From Actinomycetes bacterium (lineage in GTDB: Bacteria; Actinomycetota; Actinomycetes; Mycobacteriales; Mycobacteriaceae): a stretch of DNA of 53,355 bases. The stretch is from contig JAEZZR010000009.1 of the NCBI GenBank assembly GCA_023418505.1, positions 1 to 53,355 of the forward strand, in the 5' to 3' direction. A model generated the notes under the pieces. That model was not told where the DNA came from. It searched no databases and saw nothing but the letters and a program-made list of their open reading frames with translations. Shown one piece after another: positions 25,009-32,771 of the stretch. Position numbers and translations under genes: made by a program. Positions within the stretch are counted from its first letter, which is position 1; every line of letters starts with the position of its first letter.

Positions 25009-25398
25009 ATGTCCCCTCGAGTTGCGAAAACGGTTGATCCGGCACAGTTGCGCGCTGCTGCCCAGCAGGTAGCTGATTGGGTGGCGAGCCCGCAGCAGCA
25101 TCCGGAACCGTCGCGAGCCGACCTTGCCAAGGCCGTGCGCATGTCGGCGCGGATGTTAGCCCAGGAGGCACCGGGCCAGAGCGTAGAGGTGCGCGTGCCG
25201 CCGTTCGTCGCCGTGCAGTGTATCGCCGGGCCCACACACACCCGTGGCACTCCGCCGAACGTGGTAGAGGCAACTCCGCTGGCATGGTTGCAGCTTGCTT
25301 TGGGTTTTGTGCCTTACGACGAGCGCCTGGCCGGACTAGATGTCTCAGGCACACGGGCGGCTGAAATAGCGGAATATTTACCAATCGTGGTGCCTTGA
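25009..25398 (+). CDS. Sterol-carrier-family-like protein, purF neighbour
   Basis: A 129-residue small protein. It resembles the conserved actinobacterial protein encoded beside purF (Rv0807 in M. tuberculosis, annotated as sterol carrier family). Seen: VEVRVPPFVAVQCIAGPTHT, then RGTPPNVVEATPLAWLQLA and a GLDVSGTRA stretch, which are the conserved blocks I remember for this group. Function is unknown; lipid binding is suggested only by the family name. Start at ATG 25009 rather than the in-frame ATG at 24967 because similarity begins there. It ends 37 bases before purF and is probably co-transcribed with it. Confidence 0.75.
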   Translation: MSPRVAKTVDPAQLRAAAQQVADWVASPQQHPEPSRADLAKAVRMSARMLAQEAPGQSVEVRVPPFVAVQCIAGPTHTRGTPPNVVEATPLAWLQLALGFVPYDERLAGLDVSGTRAAEIAEYLPIVVP

Positions 25399-25435
25399 TT
25401 GTGATCTGGTTCTCCAGACCGGCTATCGTGTCAGT

Positions 25436-27025
25436 GTGACCGATACCGAGACATCTGGTTCCGCGCCATCTGGTTCCGCTCCACAACATTTCACCCAACC
25501 CCAAAAGCTCAAACCCCCAACACAGAATTTCCTCACCGATCTTGACGACGGCGGGGAGACTGAACCCAGGGAAGAATGCGGGGTATTCGGCGTCTGGGCG
25601 CCGGGGGAAGACGTTTCAAAACTGACCTACTACGGTCTATTCGCTTTGCAGCATCGAGGTCAAGAAGCTGCAGGTATTGCAGTGGGGGACGGGGATCAAA
25701 TCCTGGTTTTCAAGGATTTAGGCTTAGTTTCACAAGTTTTCGACGAACAATCTCTCGAAGCATTAAAAGGCCACGTAGCTGTTGGCCACACGCGTTACAC
25801 CACGGCAGGCTCTCCGAGCTGGCATTATGCGCAACCTATCTTCCGGATGGCTCCCGACGGTACCGACCTGGCATTAGGCCATAACGGCAACCTGATTAAC
25901 CACGAGTCCTTATTCCGCGAAGCCAAAGAATTAGGCATCGCCCAGGAACACGAAGGCCAAAAGCCAAGTGATTCGGATTTGATGTGTGGTTTCATCGCAC
26001 ACGAGACCGGCAAAGTAGAAGATCCTGCCGCCGGTGGCTGTGAAACTGCAGTGGAACTAGCTGCGCTGCGGGCGTTGCCAAAGTTTGAAGGTGCGTTTTG
26101 TACGGTGTTCACCGATGGCGACACCTTGTACGCTGCCCGGGATCCTTTTGGGGTGCGACCACTGTGCCTCGGCCGGATTGAAAACGGCTGGGTGGTAGCC
26201 AGTGAAACATGTGCTTTGGACATCGTGGGTGCGTCGTTCGTGCGTGAAGTCGAACCCGGCGAGCTGATTGCTATCGATTCTGCGGGGGTACGTACCCGTC
26301 GTTGGGCAAAAACCACCCACGCAGGCTGTGTGTTTGAGTACGTGTACCTGGCACGGCCGGACTCGGTGATTCGCAAGCGTTCGGTGAACTCGGTGCGCGT
26401 GGAATTGGGACGTCAATTGGCGCGCGAATTCCCCGCTGAGGGCGACTTAGTGATGCCTACCCCAGAATCTGGCACGCCAGCTGCGGTGGGATACGCGCAA
26501 GAATCCGGCATTCCATTCCGGCAGGGTCTAACGAAGAACGCCTATGTGGGGCGCACGTTTATTCAGCCCTCGCAGACCATTCGCCAACTGGGTATTCGGC
26601 TGAAGCTCAATCCATTGCGCGAAGTGATTGCTGGCCAGCGATTGATTGTGGTGGATGACTCGATCGTGCGTGGCAATACCCAACGCGCGTTGATTCGGAT
26701 GCTGCGCGAGGCCGGCGCCGCTGAGGTGCACGTGCGTATTGCCTCGCCACCAGTGAAGTGGCCATGCTTCTATGGCATTGACTTTGCCTCGCCGGGAGAG
26801 TTGATTGCCAACGGCGTGCCAGAAGCTGACGTAGTGGAAGGAATCGCCACGGCCATTGGCGCGGATAGTTTGGGCTTTGTTTCGGTGGAAGGCATGACAG
26901 CTGCTACCGAGCAGGCTTCCGAAGACCTATGCTGTGCCTGCTTCGACGGGCGCTACCCACTAGGATTGCCAGAGACAAGCTCCAGCGCCGATGCAGTGCG
27001 CCGGCTCCAAGCTGCCCAAGACTGA
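25436..27025 (+). CDS. purF: Amidophosphoribosyltransferase
   Basis: A 529-residue enzyme for the first committed step of purine synthesis, making phosphoribosylamine from PRPP and glutamine. The nucleophile Cys48 is in EECGVFGV after a 47-residue propeptide that should be removed autocatalytically. The PRPP-binding loop is LIVVDDSIVRGNTQRALI. It is the iron-sulfur type found in Bacillus: the likely cluster cysteines are in HAGCVFEY, WPCFYGID and LCCACFDGRYP. Feedback inhibition by AMP/GMP is expected for the family. GTG start at 25436. The N-terminal stretch is rich in Ser, Pro and Gln and is not conserved. Confidence 0.96.
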   Translation: MTDTETSGSAPSGSAPQHFTQPQKLKPPTQNFLTDLDDGGETEPREECGVFGVWAPGEDVSKLTYYGLFALQHRGQEAAGIAVGDGDQILVFKDLGLVSQVFDEQSLEALKGHVAVGHTRYTTAGSPSWHYAQPIFRMAPDGTDLALGHNGNLINHESLFREAKELGIAQEHEGQKPSDSDLMCGFIAHETGKVEDPAAGGCETAVELAALRALPKFEGAFCTVFTDGDTLYAARDPFGVRPLCLGRIENGWVVASETCALDIVGASFVREVEPGELIAIDSAGVRTRRWAKTTHAGCVFEYVYLARPDSVIRKRSVNSVRVELGRQLAREFPAEGDLVMPTPESGTPAAVGYAQESGIPFRQGLTKNAYVGRTFIQPSQTIRQLGIRLKLNPLREVIAGQRLIVVDDSIVRGNTQRALIRMLREAGAAEVHVRIASPPVKWPCFYGIDFASPGELIANGVPEADVVEGIATAIGADSLGFVSVEGMTAATEQASEDLCCACFDGRYPLGLPETSSSADAVRRLQAAQD

Positions 27026-27060
27026 AGCGACTAACTGAAGCAACAGAAGGTTTAAACAAA

Positions 27061-28224
27061 ATGACGGATAACCAAAGCGACCAGAGCGAGCAGCAGGGCC
27101 AGTACGCCGAGCAGGTTGCGCATGAGAAGCAGGTTGCGCACGGCGAGCAAGCTGTGCGCGAGGAGCAAACCACTCCGGAAGTTTCCTACGCTGCTGCCGG
27201 CGTGGATATTGCTGCTGGTGATCGCGCAGTAGAGCTGCTAGCTCCGATTACTAAGAAAGCCACGCGCCCAGAGGTACGTGGTGGCTTGGGTGGCTTCGCC
27301 GGTCTGTTTGCGCTGGGCAAGTACGAAAAACCACTACTAGCTGCAGGATCTGATGGCGTAGGTACCAAGCTAGCCGTGGCACAGGCGATGGATAAGCACA
27401 ACACCATCGGCTTGGACTTGGTGGCCATGGTGGTCGACGATCTAGTGGTCTGTGGCGCCGAACCATTGTTCCTGCAGGACTACATCGCTATCGGCAAGGT
27501 AGTGCCAGAGCACGTTGCCGACATTGTTTCCGGTATCGCCGAAGGTTGCATCCAATCTGGCTGTGCGCTGCTAGGCGGCGAAACTGCCGAACACCCTGGT
27601 GTGATGGAACCCGGTGAGTACGATATTTCCGCCACCGCCGTAGGTGTTGTGGAAGAAGACGAAGTGCTCGGCCCACACCGCGTGCGCGAAGGCGACGTGG
27701 TGATCGCAATGAAGTCTTCCGGCTTGCACTCCAACGGCTACTCTTTAGCGCGCCACGTGCTGTTCGAAAAGGCTGGGCTGAAGGTCACCGATTACATGGA
27801 AGATTTTGGCCGCACCCTTGGCGAAGAGTTACTCGAACCCACCCGCATCTACGCCAAAGATTGCTTGGCACTGGCGAATGAAACGGATGTACGCACGTTC
27901 TGCCACGTCACCGGTGGTGGCTTGGTGGGCAACATGGTGCGCATCATTCCCGAAGGGCTTACCGCAGAGATGTCCCGCAACAGCTGGACGCCAGGTCCGA
28001 TCTTCCAGACCATCGCGGAACTGGGCAAAGTCAGCCAGGCTGAGATGGAAAAGACCTTCAACATGGGTATTGGCATGGTCGCGGTAGTAGCTGCCGACGA
28101 AGCAGAGCGCGCCATGGCACTGCTGACCGCCCGCCACCTGGAAGTCTGGGAGCTAGGCCGAGTGCAAAAAGCAGAACCAGGGGAGCCAAGCGCCGTGCTT
28201 ACTGGATCTCATCCACGTTTCTAA
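27061..28224 (+). CDS. purM: Phosphoribosylformylglycinamidine cyclo-ligase (AIR synthetase)
   Basis: A 387-residue enzyme closing the imidazole ring (FGAM to AIR, ATP-dependent). Seen: SYAAAGVDIAAGDRAVEL, LLAAGSDGVGTKLAVA, GLDLVAMVVDDLVVCGAEPL (ATP and substrate loops), GGETAEHPGVM and CHVTGGGLVGNM. Start at ATG 27061 follows AGAAGG at about 9 bases. The first about 40 residues are an extension of Gln/Glu-rich repeats (QVAHEKQVAHGEQAVREEQ) not found in most PurM proteins. Last gene of the cluster; several hairpins follow. Confidence 0.95.
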   Translation: MTDNQSDQSEQQGQYAEQVAHEKQVAHGEQAVREEQTTPEVSYAAAGVDIAAGDRAVELLAPITKKATRPEVRGGLGGFAGLFALGKYEKPLLAAGSDGVGTKLAVAQAMDKHNTIGLDLVAMVVDDLVVCGAEPLFLQDYIAIGKVVPEHVADIVSGIAEGCIQSGCALLGGETAEHPGVMEPGEYDISATAVGVVEEDEVLGPHRVREGDVVIAMKSSGLHSNGYSLARHVLFEKAGLKVTDYMEDFGRTLGEELLEPTRIYAKDCLALANETDVRTFCHVTGGGLVGNMVRIIPEGLTAEMSRNSWTPGPIFQTIAELGKVSQAEMEKTFNMGIGMVAVVAADEAERAMALLTARHLEVWELGRVQKAEPGEPSAVLTGSHPRF

Positions 28225-28232
28225 AGCGCGCA

Positions 28233-28253
28233 GGCTTCCACTCGTTGGAAGCC
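28233..28253 (+). terminator. Hairpin after purM
   Basis: GGCTTCCA-CTCGT-TGGAAGCC, a perfect eight-pair stem, 8 bases after the purM stop. No T-run follows, but a second stronger structure lies directly downstream. Confidence 0.5.
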
Positions 28254-28264
28254 AAGAAGACGCG

Positions 28265-28314
28265 AAAAGTAGCGCGGTAGCGAAAAGAATAGACTCTTCA
28301 CCCGCGCTACTTTT
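28265..28314. terminator. Main terminator between purM and the DUF3073 gene
   Basis: AAAAGTAGCGCGG (28265-28277) and CCGCGCTACTTTT (28302-28314) form a perfect 13-pair stem around a 24-base loop. It ends in TTTTCTTT rightward and AAAA leftward, so it can stop transcription from both sides. Confidence 0.75.
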
Positions 28315-28346
28315 CTTTAGGCCAGATAGTTGGCTGGATTTAGATA

Positions 28347-28362
28347 GGCCAGGTATCTGGCC
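28347..28362. terminator. Short hairpin before the DUF3073 stop
   Basis: GGCCAG-GTAT-CTGGCC, a six-pair stem with a four-base loop, 20 bases past the end of the leftward DUF3073 gene. It may help end that transcript. Confidence 0.4.
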
Positions 28363-28382
28363 GGTTGGCTGTGGCGCTTTGC

Positions 28383-28592
28383 TTAGCGACGATCGTCGCC
28401 AGCTGCCCACCGCTCCCAATCGGAGTAATCGTCTTCGTCATAGGAAGCATCGCCGTCAACGGAAGAGTAGTTATCCTCCTCTTTGTTTCCGACAAGCTCG
28501 CGTTGAAGCCTCTCCAGATCCATCTCTGGAGTGTCGTACTTCAGCTGACGAGCTACTTTCGCCTGCTTTGCCTTAGCACGGCCGCGACCCAT
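28383..28592 (-). CDS. DUF3073 family protein
   Basis: A 69-residue protein with the typical start MGRGRAKAKQAKVARQLKY, then an acidic, Tyr/Asp-rich second half (SSVDGDASYDEDDYSDWERW). This matches DUF3073, a family of small highly charged proteins conserved in actinobacteria next to purine genes; no function is known. Charge is sharply split: about 20 basic N-terminal residues followed by an acidic tail, as in nucleic-acid-associated or chaperone-like proteins (inference). Confidence 0.85.
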   Translation of the reverse strand: MGRGRAKAKQAKVARQLKYDTPEMDLERLQRELVGNKEEDNYSSVDGDASYDEDDYSDWERWAAGDDRR

Positions 28593-28703
28593 GGTCTGAC
28601 CCCCTCATGTTGTCTTTGGGTACGGCACGGGGATTCGGCCGTCCCACTGATGTTCTCAATGCTTAAATCCTGTACACACCATAGCCCATAATTTGGTTTA
28701 GTC

Positions 28704-28778
28704 GTGAAGCCGCACGAGAAAAACGCACTTTTTCAGTGCTCTCAATGCGGCAAAATTAGGCCTTATCCTGCAGCTTAG
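28704..28778 (+). CDS. Possible 24-residue CxxC peptide
   Basis: GTG at 28704 opens a 24-residue frame, MKPHEKNALFQ then CSQCGKIRPYPAA. A CATAAT -10-like box (28687-28692) would give a nearly leaderless transcript. The Cys-x-x-Cys-Gly-Lys turn is a classic zinc-knuckle half, and the codons look plausible, but the peptide is very short and may be a decayed gene or chance. The rest of the 250-base interval 28593-28842 holds only promoters for DUF3073 and the AT-rich hairpin near 28800. Confidence 0.2.
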   Translation: MKPHEKNALFQCSQCGKIRPYPAA

Positions 28779-28787
28779 TGCTGTTAA

Positions 28788-28807
28788 AGAAAAATAAGAA
28801 TTTTTCT
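28788..28807 (-). terminator. AT-only hairpin downstream of ygfZ
   Basis: AGAAAAAT-AAGA-ATTTTTCT, an eight-pair stem with a four-base loop, 36 bases after the end of the leftward ygfZ gene. The stem is almost all A/T, so stability is low. Confidence 0.35.
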
Positions 28808-28842
28808 GAAAACGGTTCGGATTTATGGAGTCATCTGTTGCA

Positions 28843-30090
28843 CTACTGTGTTGTGCCGCGCAGCTTCATGATTGCTGCCCGCCCGGCACCAATCGAATCA
28901 TCCGTGCTAACCGTATCGGGGTCGATCATAATTGCACAGCCTTGCGCTTCTAGTGCCATCTGCCCAGAGACATTGCTCTGTTGTGCACTGCGTTTCACTA
29001 ACGCCAGTGCCACCGGCCCGTATTCAAAGTGATCGGCTACGGTGCCAATCCGGCCCACCGTACGACGACCGGCAGTTATCGGCGCGCCGACTTCTGGCAG
29101 CTCGGCAGCAGAACCATCTAGCTGTGCCACCACCAAGGTGCGCGGTGGTTTGCCTAGATTGTGTACGCGGGCGACGGTTTCCTGGCCACGGTAACAGCCC
29201 TTTTCTAGGTGCACTGCGTCGGTTAAGTAATTCTGTGATTCATGCGGAATCATCTTGTCGTCTACATCCAGGCCGATCTCTGGGTGCAGTGACATCACCC
29301 GCTCTGCTTCGAACGCCATCAGGCCAGCTGGGGTAGCGCCTGCTTCAGCCAAAGCGTCGTACAGCTGCGTCGAAGAATCTCGTGGTACCAGCAGATCCAC
29401 GCGACCTCCTGAAGGCCACGGAATATGGCTGATCGCCACCGGCGTGGTTTCGTCGATAAGCGCTGCTTTATGTACTTCCGGAAACGGCAACGAATCCGAG
29501 CCTTCCCAATGGGCGCGGGCGAGCACCTCCGGTGTGTGCGGGCCAACCACAGACAGCACTGCCAGATCGGCCCATTCGATGGTCACGTCCGACCAGAACA
29601 CCATCATGGACAAGTACTTAAACAGTGCTTCGGCGCCAATCGGGGAGACATCTGCAAGGACATACTCCGGCAGGATCGTCAGGTTCAGGTGATGCTGGAT
29701 GCGCCCCTGTGCGTCGAGATTCAGTGCCTCGGTAGCCACATTAACCAGGGAAGAGGTGGTGGCTTTGCCTGCTTCGCCATCAGCTAATTTCTGGGAAAGT
29801 AGGGTGTTCAACCACGTCAGACGATCGGGGCCGCCGATGCGAATGACCTTGCGGTAAGAGCGATCCACGATGCCACAGTTATCCATCATGCGGCGTTGTT
29901 CCACCAAAGGATCGCCATAATGCCATGCCACGCCCGTGCGACCGCCAATATCGTCGGCAGCTACCGCCACCGCTTTGGCAACATGATCGATCAGCGGGCT
30001 GCTGTAGGCGGAAGCTTGGTTGCCTGCCGCTGCGTTGCCTTCCGCGGCGTCGCTTTCCGGTGTTGGTTGATTCTGTGAAGAGTGCACCAC
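28843..30090 (-). CDS. ygfZ: YgfZ/GcvT-like folate-binding protein
   Basis: A 415-residue protein of the YgfZ family (COG0354), related to the T-protein of glycine cleavage, that helps make or repair iron-sulfur enzymes with tetrahydrofolate. The family signature KGCYRGQETVARVHNLGKPP carries the conserved Cys. Also visible is MDNCGIVDRSYRKVIRIGGPDR-type N-terminal beta region at about residue 70. It starts with adjacent GTG codons at 30090. The first about 35 residues are low-complexity (Ala/Gly/Asn). It is divergent from pabC, another folate gene, 86 bases away. Confidence 0.9.
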   Translation of the reverse strand: MVHSSQNQPTPESDAAEGNAAAGNQASAYSSPLIDHVAKAVAVAADDIGGRTGVAWHYGDPLVEQRRMMDNCGIVDRSYRKVIRIGGPDRLTWLNTLLSQKLADGEAGKATTSSLVNVATEALNLDAQGRIQHHLNLTILPEYVLADVSPIGAEALFKYLSMMVFWSDVTIEWADLAVLSVVGPHTPEVLARAHWEGSDSLPFPEVHKAALIDETTPVAISHIPWPSGGRVDLLVPRDSSTQLYDALAEAGATPAGLMAFEAERVMSLHPEIGLDVDDKMIPHESQNYLTDAVHLEKGCYRGQETVARVHNLGKPPRTLVVAQLDGSAAELPEVGAPITAGRRTVGRIGTVADHFEYGPVALALVKRSAQQSNVSGQMALEAQGCAIMIDPDTVSTDDSIGAGRAAIMKLRGTTQ

Positions 30091-30176
30091 ACCGCTATGG
30101 TAGCGCGGCCAGTAGTATTGTGTGCTAGTTCACTTTTGAGGGCAGTGTTTTTAGAGAGTAGCTCAGGGAGTAGATC

Positions 30177-31079
30177 ATGGAAGATGCGCCGCTGGTACTA
30201 GTTGATGTTCTTGCTGCTAACGGCTCTGGCACGCGTCCGACCGTGCGCGATGCTTCGCAACCTTTTCTCTACGCCGATGATTTAGGAGCGGTACGTGGCG
30301 ACGGTGTGTTCGAAACGCTGCTGATCCGCGATGGCCGGATCCACAATCAAAAGCGGCACGAGCAGCGCTTTCTGAACTCCGTGGAGATGCTGCAACTGCC
30401 CGCGATTTCCCTGGATGATTGGCGCGCAGCAACGGATCTGGCGGTAGCTGAATTGCTTCGGCGTACCGATGGGTTAGCTGCCGACGCCACCTTGCGCTGG
30501 GTGTACTCGCGCGGGCGCGAATCTACTGGGCAGCCCACGGGATACGTGCTTGCCACTGTGGCGCCTCCGCTTGGCCAGGTGCGCGATAGCGGTGTTTCGG
30601 TGATGTTGGCCGAACGCGGCTACACCTTGGAGCTGGGCTCGAAAGCACCGTGGGTATTAATCGGTGCGAAGACGTTATCGTATGCCGCAAATATGGCAGC
30701 GTTGCGGTATGCCGCTGATCAGGGCTTTGACGACGTTATTTTTACCTCGCATGAGGGCAATATTTTGGAAGGGCCAACGTCCACAGTGGTAATCGTGCGC
30801 GATGGCCAGCTGATCACTCCCACACCTGGGGCAGGCATCTTACCTGGTACCACCCAGGCGGCACTGTTTGCATTGGCGCAGCGTCAGGGTTGGCAGTGCC
30901 ACGAGCAATCGCTAGTAGAACAAGACCTGCGTGAGGCCTCGAGTGTGTGGCTGGTGTCTTCGGTCCGGCTGGCGGTGCGAGTCACTGCCATTAATGGCGT
31001 GGAATTGCCGGTACCGGACGAAGCTGAAGAACGCCAGATCCAGCAGCTAGTGGCAGAAGCTGTAGCTGCGGAAGGTTAG
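30177..31079 (+). CDS. pabC: Aminodeoxychorismate lyase (class IV aminotransferase fold)
   Basis: A 300-residue PLP enzyme. The catalytic Lys is in APWVLIGAKTLSYAANM; the substrate and cofactor loops are GDGVFETLLIRDGRI, EGPTSTVVIVRDGQLI and TPTPGAGILPGTTQAAL. Class IV also includes branched-chain and D-amino-acid transaminases, but the length and the ILPGTTQ motif favour PabC, which releases pyruvate to give 4-aminobenzoate for folate. ATG 30177 follows GGGAG. Convergent with the nitrobindin-like gene. Confidence 0.85.
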   Translation: MEDAPLVLVDVLAANGSGTRPTVRDASQPFLYADDLGAVRGDGVFETLLIRDGRIHNQKRHEQRFLNSVEMLQLPAISLDDWRAATDLAVAELLRRTDGLAADATLRWVYSRGRESTGQPTGYVLATVAPPLGQVRDSGVSVMLAERGYTLELGSKAPWVLIGAKTLSYAANMAALRYAADQGFDDVIFTSHEGNILEGPTSTVVIVRDGQLITPTPGAGILPGTTQAALFALAQRQGWQCHEQSLVEQDLREASSVWLVSSVRLAVRVTAINGVELPVPDEAEERQIQQLVAEAVAAEG

Positions 31080-31106
31080 GTGGCCGGATCGGCCGGCGGC
31101 GCTGGT

Positions 31107-31742
31107 TTATCCGGCGTAGCGGGTCAGCTGTGCGGACATGCGTGGTACAAACTCTTCGTCGCGGATGCGCTCGTCTACCCAGCCCAAATCGTTGTTGGGC
31201 ATGAGTCCATAGAGGCGCTTGCCAGGCCCAAGTGCAGTCGGACCGGTAGCCGTGACCATCGTCGATGCTGCTTGCAGCTGCCAGGCACGCTCGGAGATGG
31301 GCTCGCCATAGTAAATTTCGATCACACCCGTGGAGTGGGTGACCACGAACTCGATTTCGTCTTGCTCGTTAATACGCCAAAAGCCGGCCTCGCGCTCTAC
31401 TGGAGCGCCGGGCTGACCGTCGTCGTCAAGCTTCCAAATCCGAGACTCGTACTTCAAGTAATTCTCGCCGTCGTGGGAGAACACGATCTGCTGGCCGAAT
31501 GCGAACTCGCCATCGGCAGCCGTATCGGCGTTACCCTCACCGCGCCACACACCTACTAAAGGAAGCAGCGCCAACAGCCCATCATGCAGGTTCGGCCCGT
31601 GGCGCAAGTTCGCCGTATCAGGGGCGACAGGTAGGCCCTCCAGGTCGGCAATATTGCGCTGACCAGTAGATTGTGCAGTAACAGCCGCGCGGTTCACCGC
31701 TGCGTTGCCATCGAGCTTCGGGGTGTTTTCGTTTTCAGCCAT
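31107..31742 (-). CDS. Nitrobindin-like (FABP-fold) protein lacking the heme His
   Basis: A 211-residue protein of the FABP/THAP4-nitrobindin family, a ten-stranded beta barrel. The N-terminal signature is ALLPLVGVWRGEGNADTA (G-x-W-x-G-x-G). The barrel core has YLKYESRIWKLDD and AGFWRINEQDEIEFVVTHST. In true nitrobindins a His near the C-terminus, in a pattern like H-x-x-A-x-L-x-R, binds heme iron. Here the equivalent stretch is PRMSAQLTRYAG with Met202, so normal heme coordination is doubtful. The N-terminal 50 residues are an extension. It lies 45 bases downstream of lmeA and probably shares its transcript. Confidence 0.83.
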   Translation of the reverse strand: MAENENTPKLDGNAAVNRAAVTAQSTGQRNIADLEGLPVAPDTANLRHGPNLHDGLLALLPLVGVWRGEGNADTAADGEFAFGQQIVFSHDGENYLKYESRIWKLDDDGQPGAPVEREAGFWRINEQDEIEFVVTHSTGVIEIYYGEPISERAWQLQAASTMVTATGPTALGPGKRLYGLMPNNDLGWVDERIRDEEFVPRMSAQLTRYAG

Positions 31743-31787
31743 GGCACCTACTGTACTGCTTCCCGCGGCACCCGAAACCGGCCGCGC

Positions 31788-32717
31788 CTATTTCGCTTCG
31801 AATTCCTCGGAGGTGGCGGCTACAGGCAAGAAATCCTCCGGGTTAATCACCGCGTGGATTTTTTCGGCTTCAATGAAAATCGATCCGCCAGAGACAAACA
31901 CTCGGGTAGGCGACATGCTCAGCGGCAGTTCTTCGCCACTGAGGTTCAGTGTGAAGGCGTCGAAGATGCGGTTACGAGTGGCTTCGTCGAGATCTTCCGG
32001 ATTCGCCGGCACATAATCTTCCGTGGCGGAATCGAGTGTGGAATCTAGATCGGAAGCATCCGGATCCGGCAGACTAACTACCTCGTAAGGGGTGATATGC
32101 ACAACGCCCTGGCGCACGCGCAATTCCACCGCAACCTGGGTGGGCGCACTATCGCCGGGAAGCGTTGCCTCTAGCAGCGCTTCGGTTTCCCAACCGCCGA
32201 TCGGGGAAATATCGTCGATGTTTTGCACCACCAGATCGGTAAAGCCCATCAGCCGGCCAAGAGCTATACCGTCGAGCTGCAGCTTCGTAAAGAACTTCTT
32301 GGCTGGCGCATCGTGGAACTCGCCGGTGAGCACACCATGGCGATCGAGCTCCACATCACTGGCACCGGATTCCACACTGACTAGGCCAAAACCAGGCACT
32401 TCAATATCGCCGGCGCGCACGCTAATCGAGGTCACCGTGCCCGTGAGCAGCGATGCCGTGTACGCCGCACCACCGAAACCGGCATAAGGCGCGGTAGGCA
32501 GGTTCGCGGTCTCACGCAGCTCATTGGAGAACCGCCGCTCGGTATTCATTGCCACAATCGAATCCGCACCATTGAGCGCCGCCACCGCGACCAACGTGAT
32601 GATCAGTGGCTTCTTCCACCGCGCCCAAGTGCTACGGGAGCTTCGAGAGGAGTCGTGGTTGCTCTGCGAGGAGTCCTGGATCTCCTGCGTCTCTTCGGAG
32701 CCTCGATTCTGATTCAC
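31788..32717 (-). CDS. LmeA-like phospholipid-binding protein (DUF2993)
   Basis: A 309-residue membrane-anchored protein. The N-terminus is Ser/Gln/Asn-rich (about 30 residues), then a TM anchor PLIITLVAVAALNGADSIV, then a periplasmic-side domain with the DUF2993 pattern (YTASLLTGTVTSISVRAGDI, FVSGGSIFIEAEKIHAVI). LmeA of mycobacteria binds phosphatidylinositol and helps maturation of lipomannan/lipoarabinomannan. Transfer of that role here is inference. It is divergent from mshD across a 54-base gap containing a 20-bp direct repeat. Confidence 0.78.
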   Translation of the reverse strand: MNQNRGSEETQEIQDSSQSNHDSSRSSRSTWARWKKPLIITLVAVAALNGADSIVAMNTERRFSNELRETANLPTAPYAGFGGAAYTASLLTGTVTSISVRAGDIEVPGFGLVSVESGASDVELDRHGVLTGEFHDAPAKKFFTKLQLDGIALGRLMGFTDLVVQNIDDISPIGGWETEALLEATLPGDSAPTQVAVELRVRQGVVHITPYEVVSLPDPDASDLDSTLDSATEDYVPANPEDLDEATRNRIFDAFTLNLSGEELPLSMSPTRVFVSGGSIFIEAEKIHAVINPEDFLPVAATSEEFEAK

Positions 32718-32726
32718 CCCGCTATT

Positions 32727-32767
32727 ATCGCACTAGCGTCGGGTGGAATCGCACTTGCGTAGGGTGG
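32727..32767. repeat. 20-bp direct repeat in the lmeA-mshD divergent promoter
   Basis: ATCGCACTAGCGTCGGGTGG (32727-32746) is followed by ATCGCACTTGCGTAGGGTGG (32748-32767), 18 of 20 identical, period 21 bases, that is about two helical turns. TATTAT at 32723-32728 could be a -10 box. The second copy runs into the mshD ribosome site (GGGTGGGAG). A regulator binding both repeats could control both genes. Confidence 0.65.
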
Positions 32768-32771
32768 GAGC

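Noticed and set aside
28233..28362. CRISPR-like array or REP cluster after purM
   Set aside because: The three hairpins have different sequences and spacings; they are terminators, not repeats.
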